From contig OZ242312.1 in NCBI GenBank assembly GCA_965207805.1, forward strand, positions 930,001-994,000: a stretch of 64,000 nucleotides of DNA, in the 5' to 3' direction. Source of the stretch: Palauibacter sp965207805. GTDB taxonomy: Bacteria; Gemmatimonadota; Gemmatimonadetes; Palauibacterales; Palauibacteraceae. The notes below the pieces were generated by a model that had not been told where the DNA came from, did no database searches, and was given only the letters and a program-made list of their open reading frames with translations. Positions 36,238 to 44,624 of the stretch are shown here, one piece after another; positions within the stretch are counted from its first letter, which is position 1, and every line of letters starts with the position of its first letter. A program made the translations under genes and the position numbers.

Positions 36238-38675
36238 GTCCTCTCGGTTGGTGGGGTGGGGTGGGTTCGGCCCGCGAGCGCTTCGAGCGCCCGGGCCAGG
36301 CCGTGCCTCGCCACGGCTTCGGCGCGCCTCTCGGCGTCCAGGGGCGAGGAGGTGTAGAGCCAGTAGCTCTCCGGATCGACTTCGAGCCGCAGAACCGCCG
36401 CCTCGTCCGGGCGGCGGAGGTACAGTTCGCGCTTGGGCGTCAGCGCCCGGATGCGGGCGATCTCCGACTCGTTCAGCCGGAACAGCGCTCCGGCTTCGTC
36501 CGGTAGCTCGGCGTTCGCGAGGAACAGCTTGGTGGGGATCGATTCGAGGAGCGCCGAAGCCCCCGGCGTTCCCGTCACGTCCACGGCGGACTGCGTGGCG
36601 AGCACGAGCGCGGCGTTCTTCTTCCGCCACGTCTTGGCCGCCTCGGCCAGGTAGTGCAGCACGGCGGGGTCCTGCATGTAGCGCCACGCCTCGTCCACGA
36701 CCATCAGCTTGAGCCGCGCGGTCTCCGCCGGGTCCTCGATCTCAAGCCGCATGCGTTCCAGCAGGTACGAGAGTGCCGCCTCGCACAGGTCCGCGTGCTC
36801 CGCCGCCCCCGCCAGGTCGATCACCTGCCAGTCCCGGAACTCGATGTCGGTCGCACCCGATGGCGCGTTATCGAAGAACGCGCCCCACGCGCCGCCCTCC
36901 GTCCAGCGGCTCAGCGAGGGCCACATTGCGGACGGGAGCGAACCGGTCAGCACGGTGAGCGTCCGGCGCTCCGTCCCGAGCGCGTAGAGGTCTTCGATCC
37001 GCGCCCGGATCTCGCTCGTGTCCGCGCCGTCGGCCTCGTATCCGCCCAGCTTCAGGAGCCGGAGCACCCAGCCCGTAAGGAACTGGAACGTCCTCGTGGT
37101 AGCGGGCAGCGCGAAGGGCGTGAGCCGGAGCGTCGGCTCCGCCTCGCCGGGCGCGAGCTCCAGATACCGGCCCCCGAGGAACCTGGTCAGCCAGCGGTAG
37201 GAGCCGCCCAGGTCGAGGATCAGGATGCGCGGATCGTACTTGAGCGCCTCGACCAAGAGGAAGTTGAGCGTAAAGCTCTTGCCCGATCCCGTGGCTCCCA
37301 GGATCAGCGTGTGGCCCACATCGCCCGCGAACAGGTCGTAGCGGTACGCCGTGCGCCACGGCGTCTCGAACACCGCCAGCGGCTCGCGGTCGAGATGGCG
37401 GCTCCTCCGGTTCCCCCTCGGCGGCCCGAACACGGGCGCGAGGCACGCGGCGACGCCCGCCGACACGAACACCTTCCGCACCTGCCGCTTGCGCGGCTGC
37501 GCCGGGAGCCGGGCGAACCACGCGGGCATCTGGCCGTAGCCCTCCCGGATGACCTTCGCGTCGTGCGCGGCGAACAGCCGCCGCACATCGCCGTCAAGCC
37601 GCTCGATTCCGTCGAGTTCGCCGTGGAGCGCGACGGTCAGCGACGCCTCGCCGTAGGCCACGCCGTCGGCTTCGAGTTCGACGAGCGCGGCTCCCAAGCG
37701 ATCCGATTCCGCTGCGGCCGCCGAATCGACCATCGCCGCCGCCGTGCCCTGGGCGTCCTGCGCGTGCGCCATCATCGAGTAGCGGCGCGAGAAGTAGTGG
37801 CGCTGCGCGCTCCGGATCCGGCGCCGCGCCACCTCCACCGTCCACGGCCGCCATTCGAGCGACACGGTCGTCACCGCGTCCAGGCAGTAGAGGTCCCTGA
37901 GCAGGTTCGCGTGCGCCTGGCCGGGCGGCGACAGGAGCGAGTACAGGATCACCGGCTCGCCGTCCAGCCGGAGATGCGACCGCTCCGCTTCAAGCTCCGA
38001 GAGCGCGAGCCGCCAGTTCATGCCGCTCCCCGTCGCGCCGTCCCAGAACGTGCCGGGTCGGTTGATGAGTTCGGAGAGAAGCCGGGACGCTTCCAAGGCT
38101 CCCAGCATCTCGACGGGCGTGTGCTCGGCCACGAGCGAGCGGCCCGCGTCGATCATCGCGCGGAACCGGCCCGCGGCCGCCTCGATCTCCGAGGCCAGGT
38201 AGGATGTGGCCGTCTTGCCGCCGCGCTTTCGGAGCCGCTTGAACCGCGACAGCGGTCCCGGCCCCGAACCCCCGCCCGCCGGGCGGAGGCCCGGGTCGTG
38301 TGACCAGACCACGAAGGCTTCGAGCCGCTGGACGCGCCCGGCGAGGAACGCGCTTCGCTTGCGGCCCGACAGGGACGCGATGTCCGAGCCGCCGTCGTCA
38401 GGACCCTCGGCGAGGCCGGGGCGGCGGAGCATGTGGAACTGGAGCCGCGTGTCGGAACTCAGGCCCGACATCAACCGCTGCCAAAGACCGAGCACGCGGT
38501 CGATCTGTTCGGGCGTGCGCCCGTCCACCGCGGCGGGCCGGATCCGGCCCGCCGCCACCAATTCGCCCGAACGGGTCAGGCAGGTGCGGCCATCGTCGAG
38601 CCAGCCCCAGTAGGGCAGCTCCTCGGCCAGCGAGCCCGCCGCCTCGTAGGCCCGGCGTTCCTCCGCGACTCTCAC
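36234..38675 (-). CDS. trbE: TrbE/VirB4-type secretion ATPase
   Basis: 813 residues. Largest ATPase of the transfer machine. The N-terminal CagE/TrbE domain (LPYWGWLDDGRTCLTRSGEL, RRRIRSAQRHYFSRRYSM) is followed by the ATPase: Walker A LILGATGSGKSFTLNFLL near residue 459, ILILDLGGSYRWLTR, Walker B LKLMVVDEAWRYMQDP, and the LATQSAVDV motif. GTG 38675 is chosen because it overlaps the trbD stop as GTGA. The stop overlaps trbG by 4 nt. In plasmid systems trbF or trbJ follows; here trbG follows. Confidence 0.94.
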   Translation of the reverse strand: MRVAEERRAYEAAGSLAEELPYWGWLDDGRTCLTRSGELVAAGRIRPAAVDGRTPEQIDRVLGLWQRLMSGLSSDTRLQFHMLRRPGLAEGPDDGGSDIASLSGRKRSAFLAGRVQRLEAFVVWSHDPGLRPAGGGSGPGPLSRFKRLRKRGGKTATSYLASEIEAAAGRFRAMIDAGRSLVAEHTPVEMLGALEASRLLSELINRPGTFWDGATGSGMNWRLALSELEAERSHLRLDGEPVILYSLLSPPGQAHANLLRDLYCLDAVTTVSLEWRPWTVEVARRRIRSAQRHYFSRRYSMMAHAQDAQGTAAAMVDSAAAAESDRLGAALVELEADGVAYGEASLTVALHGELDGIERLDGDVRRLFAAHDAKVIREGYGQMPAWFARLPAQPRKRQVRKVFVSAGVAACLAPVFGPPRGNRRSRHLDREPLAVFETPWRTAYRYDLFAGDVGHTLILGATGSGKSFTLNFLLVEALKYDPRILILDLGGSYRWLTRFLGGRYLELAPGEAEPTLRLTPFALPATTRTFQFLTGWVLRLLKLGGYEADGADTSEIRARIEDLYALGTERRTLTVLTGSLPSAMWPSLSRWTEGGAWGAFFDNAPSGATDIEFRDWQVIDLAGAAEHADLCEAALSYLLERMRLEIEDPAETARLKLMVVDEAWRYMQDPAVLHYLAEAAKTWRKKNAALVLATQSAVDVTGTPGASALLESIPTKLFLANAELPDEAGALFRLNESEIARIRALTPKRELYLRRPDEAAVLRLEVDPESYWLYTSSPLDAERRAEAVARHGLARALEALAGRTHPTPPTERT

Positions 38676-38977
38676 TTCGAGTCCGTCCGAATGCGGAGAT
38701 GCCAGGGTTCGTCGGCCCACTTGCCCGGATCGATCCGCGCCGGATAACGGGCGGCGGTCCTCAGCACGGCCAGCATGGCCGGGTCCCTCCGGCCCGCGAG
38801 CCAGCCCGCGCCGTAGCAACCCGCGAACACTAGGCCGCCCGCCACCAGCGAGGCCGTCGCGTTCCACACCGCGACCGCGAGCGTCGCGCCCAGCAGGAAC
38901 AGCCGCCGCTCCACGCCCAGCACCGTCAGCGGACGGTTGAGCGCGCCGTAGCCCGCCCAGCGCGTCAGACCCCGCAT
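38672..38977 (-). CDS. trbD: TrbD/VirB3-type membrane protein
   Basis: 101 residues. Small inner-membrane partner of TrbE. Typical features are ALNRPLTVLGVERRLFLLGATLAVA and two membrane helices (about 28 to 60) with Arg-rich flanks, ending in DPGKWADEPWHL. The ATG shares a base with the trbC stop and its stop overlaps trbE by 4 nt, placing it in the usual C-D-E order. Confidence 0.9.
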   Translation of the reverse strand: MRGLTRWAGYGALNRPLTVLGVERRLFLLGATLAVAVWNATASLVAGGLVFAGCYGAGWLAGRRDPAMLAVLRTAARYPARIDPGKWADEPWHLRIRTDSK

Positions 38978-39264
38978 CAGAACAGCCAGCCCAGGAAGTT
39001 CACCGCGCCCACGGCCATCCCGATCCCGAAGATGATCCCGGCCAGCGTGCGCTTGCTCCCGCCCTCGCCGAACGCGAACATCAGCCCGCCGACCACGATC
39101 GCGATCAGCGACAGGCCGCGCGCGATCGGTCCGGTGAACTGCGTCTGTAGCTCGTTTACCGCGTCCACCCACGGACTCGTGCCCTGCGCGTTGAGCGCAC
39201 CGGGCGTCAGCATGAGCAGCACGGCCCACGCAGCTCCCCGCATCGTCGTCAGCAACGTTCTCAT
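38977..39264 (-). CDS. trbC: TrbC/VirB2-type pilin
   Basis: 95 residues: a signal peptide (RGAAWAVLLMLTPGALNAQ), then two membrane helices (about 46 to 64 and 72 to 92, GLSLIAIVVGGLMFAFGEGG and LAGIIFGIGMAVGAVNFLGW), the layout of pilin subunits of conjugative pili. The ATG has GGGAGAAG upstream and overlaps the preceding regulator's stop by 4 nt. In RP4 such pilins are cyclised; this cannot be judged here. Confidence 0.9.
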   Translation of the reverse strand: MRTLLTTMRGAAWAVLLMLTPGALNAQGTSPWVDAVNELQTQFTGPIARGLSLIAIVVGGLMFAFGEGGSKRTLAGIIFGIGMAVGAVNFLGWLF

Positions 39265-39551
39265 GTCTTCTTCTCCCTGGTCTCCCGGTTTCCGTTGTCG
39301 CCGGGACGACCCCGTCCCGGCTCGACCGATGGATCCCCCGAAGAACGGTCCCCTCCGTTGGCGCGCTCCCAGTCCGCCATGAACGCCAGAGCCCGGTCCA
39401 CCGTCGCCAGCCGCGGCGAACGGCCCCGCCTCAGGTCGCCCCAGAAGCTCCGGTCGCCGACCGCGCGCTGTCCGAACTCGGACGGCGACATCGCCGCGTC
39501 CCGAATGAACGCCGAAATACGCCGCTCGAACCACCTCGTCAGGTTCTCCAT
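39261..39551 (-). CDS. Helix-turn-helix protein, first gene of the trb operon
   Basis: 96 residues. The middle resembles a Cro/CI-type helix-turn-helix (SAFIRDAAMSPSEFGQRAVGDRSFW, then GDLRRGRSPRLATVDRALAFM), as in small phage-type DNA-binding proteins. The C-terminal third is hydrophilic (SSGDPSVEPGRGRPGDNGN). ATG 39551 is chosen over an upstream in-frame ATG that would run into the operator region. Overlap with trbC means it is made with the secretion genes. It may regulate the operon from the divergent control region. Confidence 0.75.
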   Translation of the reverse strand: MENLTRWFERRISAFIRDAAMSPSEFGQRAVGDRSFWGDLRRGRSPRLATVDRALAFMADWERANGGDRSSGDPSVEPGRGRPGDNGNRETREKKT

Positions 39552-39589
39552 TGCGCGACCACGAAATAGGATATTGTCAAGTCGTGCAA

Positions 39590-39602
39590 GATGGTAGGAA
39601 AT
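39590..39602. promoter_or_regulatory. Candidate repressor operator upstream of the trb operon
   Basis: GATGGTAGGAAAT, 38 bp upstream of the first gene of the trb operon. A copy with one difference (GATGGTAGGTAAT) sits just before the S24 repressor start at 39868. One motif shared by two divergent genes flanking a CI/LexA-like repressor is the pattern expected of operators. The partial palindrome GGAAATCGGATACTTCC overlaps this copy. Confidence 0.5.
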
Positions 39603-39867
39603 CGGATACTTCCCACGTCGTTGACGCACAACGAGTTACGGAATCGGGTTTTCGGCGCCCGCTGCCAGCGGGGCGGAAAGCGCCCCTGTACCTCCCCTCG
39701 GAGAGCCCGGACCAAGACGTTGCGGGTCGGATGAGGCGAGGGCTCTGGAAGTGTCGGAATCGACGGAGTCGAACGCCGGAGGGTTTCCGGACGAGTGCGC
39801 GCCTTCCGTAGCGGTTACTGCCGCACAGCTAGGCTCCGGTTGAGGGAGTCCCGTTGCGTTCGCGGCG

Positions 39868-39880
39868 GATGGTAGGTAAT
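39868..39880. promoter_or_regulatory. Candidate repressor operator at the repressor's own start
   Basis: GATGGTAGGTAAT, ending 9 bp before ATG 39890 and therefore covering the probable Shine-Dalgarno (AGGTAAT). It matches the motif upstream of the trb operon at 12 of 13 positions, which suggests autoregulation. Confidence 0.5.
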
Positions 39881-39889
39881 TTCCGACTT

Positions 39890-40615
39890 ATGGGACGAAG
39901 AAAGAAGGAAGGCGCTCAACTGGACCCGGTGCGCCGGAGGCTGCTCAGGATGGTGGCCGACAGTGACACGAACCTGCGCACCGCCTCGCTCGCCATCGAG
40001 CGCAACGCCGCGTACCTGCACCAGTTCGTCCACCGGGGCACGCCCAAGGTGCTGGCCGAGGACGACCGAGAGGCGCTGGCCGAGCACCTGGGGTGCAGCC
40101 CCGACCTCCTCAAGCACGGCCGGGGCTTCGGGCGCCGGGCACGGCCGAACCCGAAGCCGTCGCCTGCGCGAGCGAGCCCCTACGCGGCCCCGAGGGGCTA
40201 CAGCGCCGTGCCCGAGATCGATGTGCGCGCCTCGGCGGGTCCGGGCGCGTGGAACGAGGAGTTCGAGCAGACGAGCGACATGTGGATCTTCGCCGATCCG
40301 CTCATCCGCCACGAGTTCCGGGCCAAGCCGGAGGATCTGCAAATGATCACCGTGGACGGCGACTCGATGGCGCCGGTGCTCTCAAGCGGCGACCGCGTCC
40401 TCATCGACGTGAGCCGCAAGGTGCCGGTCCCGCCCGGCATCTTCGTCATCTGGGACGGCATGGGGCTCGTCGCCAAGAGGATCGAGCACGTCCCCAACTC
40501 CGACCCGCCCAGGATCGTGCTCAAGTCGCTCAACCCCGAGTACGACAGCTACGAGCGCCTCGCCGAGGAGGTCCGCGTCGTCGGACGCGCCGTCTGGGTC
40601 TCCAGAAGGCTGTAG
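39890..40615 (+). CDS. LexA/CI-like repressor with S24 peptidase domain
   Basis: 241 residues from ATG 39890. The N-terminal DNA-binding part (LLRMVADSDTNLRTASLAIERN, then YLHQFVHRGTPKVLAEDDREALAEHLG) is helix-turn-helix-like. A Pro/Arg linker leads to the S24 domain with Ser in VDGDSMAPVLSSGDRVLID and Lys in GLVAKRIEHV. Such repressors cut themselves after RecA activation and release prophage or conjugative-element genes; SETP3- and SXT-type ICEs use this. An in-frame ATG at 39869 would put the shared 13-nt motif inside the gene, so 39890 is preferred. It is divergent from the trb operon. Confidence 0.88.
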   Translation: MGRRKKEGAQLDPVRRRLLRMVADSDTNLRTASLAIERNAAYLHQFVHRGTPKVLAEDDREALAEHLGCSPDLLKHGRGFGRRARPNPKPSPARASPYAAPRGYSAVPEIDVRASAGPGAWNEEFEQTSDMWIFADPLIRHEFRAKPEDLQMITVDGDSMAPVLSSGDRVLIDVSRKVPVPPGIFVIWDGMGLVAKRIEHVPNSDPPRIVLKSLNPEYDSYERLAEEVRVVGRAVWVSRRL

Positions 40616-40716
40616 CGCGGCACCCATCGACCCGGATCGGCCGCGCCGGGAGATGGTCCGTTTGCTCCAAGGGCATCGGAGCGGGCATCTTTCGGGCGCT
40701 TGAGTTGGTCGCCAGT

Positions 40717-40749
40717 CCCGGAACGCAACGGCACTCCCCGCGTTCCGGG
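40717..40749. terminator. GC-rich hairpin between the repressor and the LRR lipoprotein gene
   Basis: Perfect 10-bp inverted repeat CCCGGAACGC (40717-40726) and GCGTTCCGGG (40740-40749) with a 13-nt loop, about 100 bp after the repressor stop and 22 bp before the next start. There is no T run. It may end the repressor message or act in the leader of the next gene. Confidence 0.4.
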
Positions 40750-40771
40750 TACGCCCGGATTGCCAAGGCCG

Positions 40772-43700
40772 ATGCCCACGAAGACCTCCACAGCCGAAGC
40801 GGACCGAGACCCGCCGGACCCGCGCGCGCGCCTGCGCGTAGAGCATAAAGGTCGCGCGAGGGCATTGAGCTTGGCCGCCGCGCTGCTCCTGGCGGCGATG
40901 GGGTCGTGCGATTCGGATCCGGTGGTCGAGCCCGAGCCGTCGCTTGAGATCGTGCCGGACTCCGTGAGCCTGACGCACATCGGACACCAGTTCACGTTCT
41001 CGGTTCGGGGCGGCGGCGCGGTCCAGTGGAACAGCCGGGACCTGGCGGTCTTCACCGTGGACGCGAAAGGCACGGTGACCGCGCGCGGCAACGGCGAGGC
41101 GCGCGTGCAGGCCTGGACTCCCCAGTCGTCCGACCATGCGCTGGTCCGTGTGCGTCAAGTGGCGTCCGAGTTGGAGCCGTTCGGCGAGGGGCAGCGGGCG
41201 GGCCTTGGGCTGTCGCTGACCGAGCCTGTCGGCGTTCGCGTCCTGGACAAGGGAGGCGTGACGGTGTCCGGGGTGGCGGTGCGGTTCGAGCCGGGCGCGG
41301 GCCATGGCAGCATCGAGCCCGGAGAAGTGTCCAGCGACGAAGAGGGGCTGGCGGCGGCCAGATGGACGCTCGGGCCGGAGTCGGGAACGCAGACGCTGGC
41401 GGTCTCGGTGGAGGGCGCGGCGAGCGTGATCATCGCGGCCACGGCCTTGGACCCGGATGACGCGGTGGCATCGTTCGAAGTGCTTTCGGGACGGGACCAG
41501 TGGGCGTGGAACGGACGTGCCTTGGCCGAAGCCATCGCCGTGCGGGCTCTCGACGAAGCCGGCCGGTCGATTTCCGCTGCGACGATCCGGTTCCAGCCGG
41601 ACGCGGGCGGCCGCGCCGACCCCCAGACGGCGGTGAGCGACAGTGCGGGAGTGGTTTCGACGGCCTGGACCCTTGGGACGGTCCCCGGACCTCAGACGCT
41701 CGCGGTCTCCACCGGGGGCGACGCGAGCGCCGAGGTCATCGCGACGGCGCGGGACCCCGACGAAGCGGTGGCATCCGTCGAGATAGTCTCCGGAGACGAT
41801 CAGTGGGCGGTGGCCCGGCACGCGCTGCCGGATTCCGTCACGGTACACGTCTCCGACGAGACCGGCCGGCCGATCTGGGGCGCGGCGGTGACGTTCGAAC
41901 CGGAGGCGGGGAGCGGGCGGGCGAATCCGGGCGGGGCGGAGACGGACAGCCTCGGGCTTGCGTCGGCTGTGTGGACCCTCGGGCAGCAGCTTGGCGTCCA
42001 GCGGCTTGCGGCATCGGCGGGCGGGCTAGCGGTGGGGTTCGACGCCACGGCCGTGTCGGCTGAAGGAGTGTGCAACCGGACCCCGGCGGTGAGCGCGGAG
42101 ATCACACGCCAAGCCTTCCGTGTCAGGAGTTGCTCCGAGGTGACGGAGGCGACGCTCGGAGGCATACGTCGCCTCGTACTCGTAGGCAAGGGCATCAGAC
42201 GGCTTCGGGATGGAGACTTTGCCGGGCTGGCCGGGCTGGAAGAATTGAATCTCGCCGACAATCTGTTGATGGACCTGCCACCAGGAATCTTCAGCGGACT
42301 TTCCCGCTTGCGGCGGCTGGTCTTGGCGTCGAACGAGTTGACGCAGTTGACGCAAGAGGTGCTCTCGGATCTCCCGGCCTTGCAAGAGCTGAACTCTTGG
42401 CATAATCAAATCACCGAGTTGGCACCGGGGACGTTTGCGAATATGCTCGGACTGGAGCGTCTCCGGTTCGATCACAACGAACTGACGGAACTGCCGCCGG
42501 GTCTCTTCGGCAGGCTTCCGAACCTGCGGTTGTTGACCATGCGGGGGAACCAACTGGCCTCGCTGCCGGAGGGTATTTTCAGCTCGCTGTCGCGCCTCCA
42601 ACATCTGGCCGTCGGGGATAACCTACTGACAGAACTGCCACCGAGTTTGTTCTCGGAGACGGTCCAGCTTGAGCGGATCAACGTGGACGGGAATCGGCTC
42701 GCCGAATTGCCCCCCGGGCTGTTTGCAAACACGCCAGCCCTCCGACAACTACGTTTGGAGCGGAACCGGTTGGAGATTCTTCCGCCGGGCATCTTCGGCG
42801 GTTTACAGGAACTGGCGAGGCTGGACCTGAGCAGCAACGATCTGGCCGAACTGCCCTTGGGCGTTTTCGCCGGGACGCCAAAGCTCGCGCAACTGAGCCT
42901 TCAGCACAACGAGCTTGCCCAGCTGCCGCCGGGCTTGTTCGCGGGGCTGACCGCACTCGAATGGGTCACACTCCAAGCCAACCCGGGGGCGCCCTTCCCC
43001 ATCCGGCCTGAGTTCGTGCGGCTCGATGGCAACCCGCTGTCGCCTAGTCCGGCGCGGGTGGCGTTGCGGGTACCCCCGGGCGCTCCCTTCGCGTTCACGG
43101 TTCCGGTGTCGGTGCAGCGCGGATCAATCTCGCGCGACGCCGTCTCGCTGCTACTCGGCGACACCGTCAGTACCACCTTCGAGGTGTCGGCCAATGCGAA
43201 GGGCGGTGCGGTGCATCTCGGGTTCCCGCCGCTAACGGACGTGCGATCGGATGGCTACGAAGGTCTGGAAGTGGTGCGGGGCGAAGAGTTGGTGCTTTTC
43301 GCGGAGACCGACAACCGGAGCCCGGTGGCGCGTTCGCCGATTCCAGCTCACCGGCTTCAGGCCGGGGGTCCCTCTGCCGACCTGAAGCTCGCCCAATACT
43401 TCGACGATCCTGACGGTGACTCGCTGGCCTTCGCCGTTGCGATGACCGAGCCCGGAGTGGTGGCCGCGCGGATCGAAGACGGGGTGCTGTGGCTGGATCC
43501 GCAGTCGGTGGATACGACCGTGGTGCAGGTACAGGCAACCGACCCCGAAGGTCTGGGTGCGACCCATCGTTTCCGGGCGTGGGTGGTTCCGGCACCGGAT
43601 CCCGAGGCGTTCAACATCGAACTGTACTTCGATCCGGGGTTCACGGTCGAGGAGGAAGCGGCGGTACGGCGGGCTGCGGACCGGTGGATGGAGGTGGTGA

Positions 43701-44446
43701 CAGGCGACCTGCCGGACGTGCCGGTGCGGGATTCGTTGGTCGGCTCATGCGCCAATGAACCCTCCCCGCCGCGCGTGGTGGGCGTCATCGACGACTTGCT
43801 AATCCGAATGAGATTCGTCGCACTACAGGGTAATGCATCGGCAACCGCCACTATCTGCGGTAAGCGCGAAGAATCCGGGCAAGCTTTTCTGGGCATGAAC
43901 GCATTCTCACTTTGGTACGTTCGCCGTCCAGATTCGGACGTTGATCGGCTGTATCGGAGCGCACTCCACGAGATCGGTCACGTGCTGGGATTCGGAGATT
44001 GGACCACCGGTCCGGACCTGGATGCCTGGAAGGCGATGTACCGGGGCGTGGGCACGGATCCACACTTCGCCGGGCCGCTGGCGACGGCGGCGTTCGACGC
44101 CGCAGGCGGCTTGGCGTATCCGGGCGGCAAGGTGCCGCTGGAGGACAAGATACCCCTCGTGGGCATCCACTGGCGGCTACGTGTGATCCCCGACGACATC
44201 ATGACACCGGGCGGCGGGGCGTTGCTGACGGCGATCACGATCCAGACGTTGGCGGATCTTGGATACGAAGTAGACGTTAGCAAGGCGGATCCGTACACCC
44301 TGCGGGGGGCGGCGCAGGGCGATGCTCAGGGCGGCGGTGCGGACGCGGAAGGCTCGGTTGCGGAGTTGTTCGCCGACGACGTGATTCAAGGTCCCGTGGT
44401 CGTGGTGGACACGGACGGCAGGGTGGTGAGGGTCATCCGGCCCTGA
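40772..44446 (+). CDS. Surface lipoprotein: Ig-like repeats, leucine-rich repeats and a metzincin-like protease domain
   Basis: 1224 residues. A long basic n-region and hydrophobic core end in LLLAAMGSC, an atypical lipobox with Cys46. Three Ig-like (Big1/invasin-type) domains fill about 60 to 430; each shares a G-x-x-x-x-LAVSxxG ending. From about 465 to 730 there are eleven 24-residue leucine-rich repeats (LxxLxLxxNxLxxLPPGxFxxL), then a cadherin-like stretch (YFDDPDGDSLAF). The C-terminal domain has HEIGHVLGFGDW (His1066, Glu1067, His1070) and a DDIMTPGG Met-turn, as in metzincins such as snapalysin or leishmanolysin-like enzymes. A secreted adhesin-protease for other cells is inferred. 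ATG 40772 is likely; no better start precedes the signal. Confidence 0.85.
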   Translation: MPTKTSTAEADRDPPDPRARLRVEHKGRARALSLAAALLLAAMGSCDSDPVVEPEPSLEIVPDSVSLTHIGHQFTFSVRGGGAVQWNSRDLAVFTVDAKGTVTARGNGEARVQAWTPQSSDHALVRVRQVASELEPFGEGQRAGLGLSLTEPVGVRVLDKGGVTVSGVAVRFEPGAGHGSIEPGEVSSDEEGLAAARWTLGPESGTQTLAVSVEGAASVIIAATALDPDDAVASFEVLSGRDQWAWNGRALAEAIAVRALDEAGRSISAATIRFQPDAGGRADPQTAVSDSAGVVSTAWTLGTVPGPQTLAVSTGGDASAEVIATARDPDEAVASVEIVSGDDQWAVARHALPDSVTVHVSDETGRPIWGAAVTFEPEAGSGRANPGGAETDSLGLASAVWTLGQQLGVQRLAASAGGLAVGFDATAVSAEGVCNRTPAVSAEITRQAFRVRSCSEVTEATLGGIRRLVLVGKGIRRLRDGDFAGLAGLEELNLADNLLMDLPPGIFSGLSRLRRLVLASNELTQLTQEVLSDLPALQELNSWHNQITELAPGTFANMLGLERLRFDHNELTELPPGLFGRLPNLRLLTMRGNQLASLPEGIFSSLSRLQHLAVGDNLLTELPPSLFSETVQLERINVDGNRLAELPPGLFANTPALRQLRLERNRLEILPPGIFGGLQELARLDLSSNDLAELPLGVFAGTPKLAQLSLQHNELAQLPPGLFAGLTALEWVTLQANPGAPFPIRPEFVRLDGNPLSPSPARVALRVPPGAPFAFTVPVSVQRGSISRDAVSLLLGDTVSTTFEVSANAKGGAVHLGFPPLTDVRSDGYEGLEVVRGEELVLFAETDNRSPVARSPIPAHRLQAGGPSADLKLAQYFDDPDGDSLAFAVAMTEPGVVAARIEDGVLWLDPQSVDTTVVQVQATDPEGLGATHRFRAWVVPAPDPEAFNIELYFDPGFTVEEEAAVRRAADRWMEVVTGDLPDVPVRDSLVGSCANEPSPPRVVGVIDDLLIRMRFVALQGNASATATICGKREESGQAFLGMNAFSLWYVRRPDSDVDRLYRSALHEIGHVLGFGDWTTGPDLDAWKAMYRGVGTDPHFAGPLATAAFDAAGGLAYPGGKVPLEDKIPLVGIHWRLRVIPDDIMTPGGGALLTAITIQTLADLGYEVDVSKADPYTLRGAAQGDAQGGGADAEGSVAELFADDVIQGPVVVVDTDGRVVRVIRP

Positions 44447-44624
44447 CCGGGCAACCCACCATTTCGGACGTGTTGGGCTGCCGTCAGTTCTTACGCGTGG
44501 CACCCGATTTCCTCCGCACCCCTTGCATGTTCTGGATTTCCTTGTAGCCTTTCGAGCTTCCAATTCCGGGCCGTGTCGGGCCACAACCCCTCTTCCGCCT
44601 CATGTCCAAGGGCACCCTTGCGCA

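Larger units (their letters stand above)
39552..39889. other. Divergent control region between the trb operon and the repressor
   Basis: About 340 bp with no credible gene. It contains a near-repeated motif (at 39590 and 39868), a partial palindrome at 39597-39613 (GGAAATCGGATACTTCC), and a small hairpin GGGGCG-GAAAG-CGCCCC at 39670-39686. AT-richer patches occur just upstream of the trb operon (ATAGGATATTGTCAAG). Promoters for both directions are expected here; no clear -35/-10 pair could be assigned. Confidence 0.65.
23150..40615. mobile_element. Integrated Trb-type conjugative element (core), limits approximate
   Basis: Contiguous block with an integrase and excisionase-like gene at one end and an S24 repressor at the other, enclosing an antirestriction gene, a coupling ATPase and nine trb-type secretion genes, all - strand except the repressor. 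This is the layout of an integrative conjugative element. Neither att site was proven. The right limit could lie near 40.6 kb, or near 55.4 kb if the two large surface-protein genes are cargo. No HUH-type relaxase, replication initiator or partition gene is recognisable. Confidence 0.75.

Noticed and set aside
23132..40766. Direct 9-mer GATTGCCAA at 23132 and 40758 as att sites of the element
   Set aside because: A 9-base match between regions of a few hundred bases is expected by chance about once in four tries; flanks do not match.
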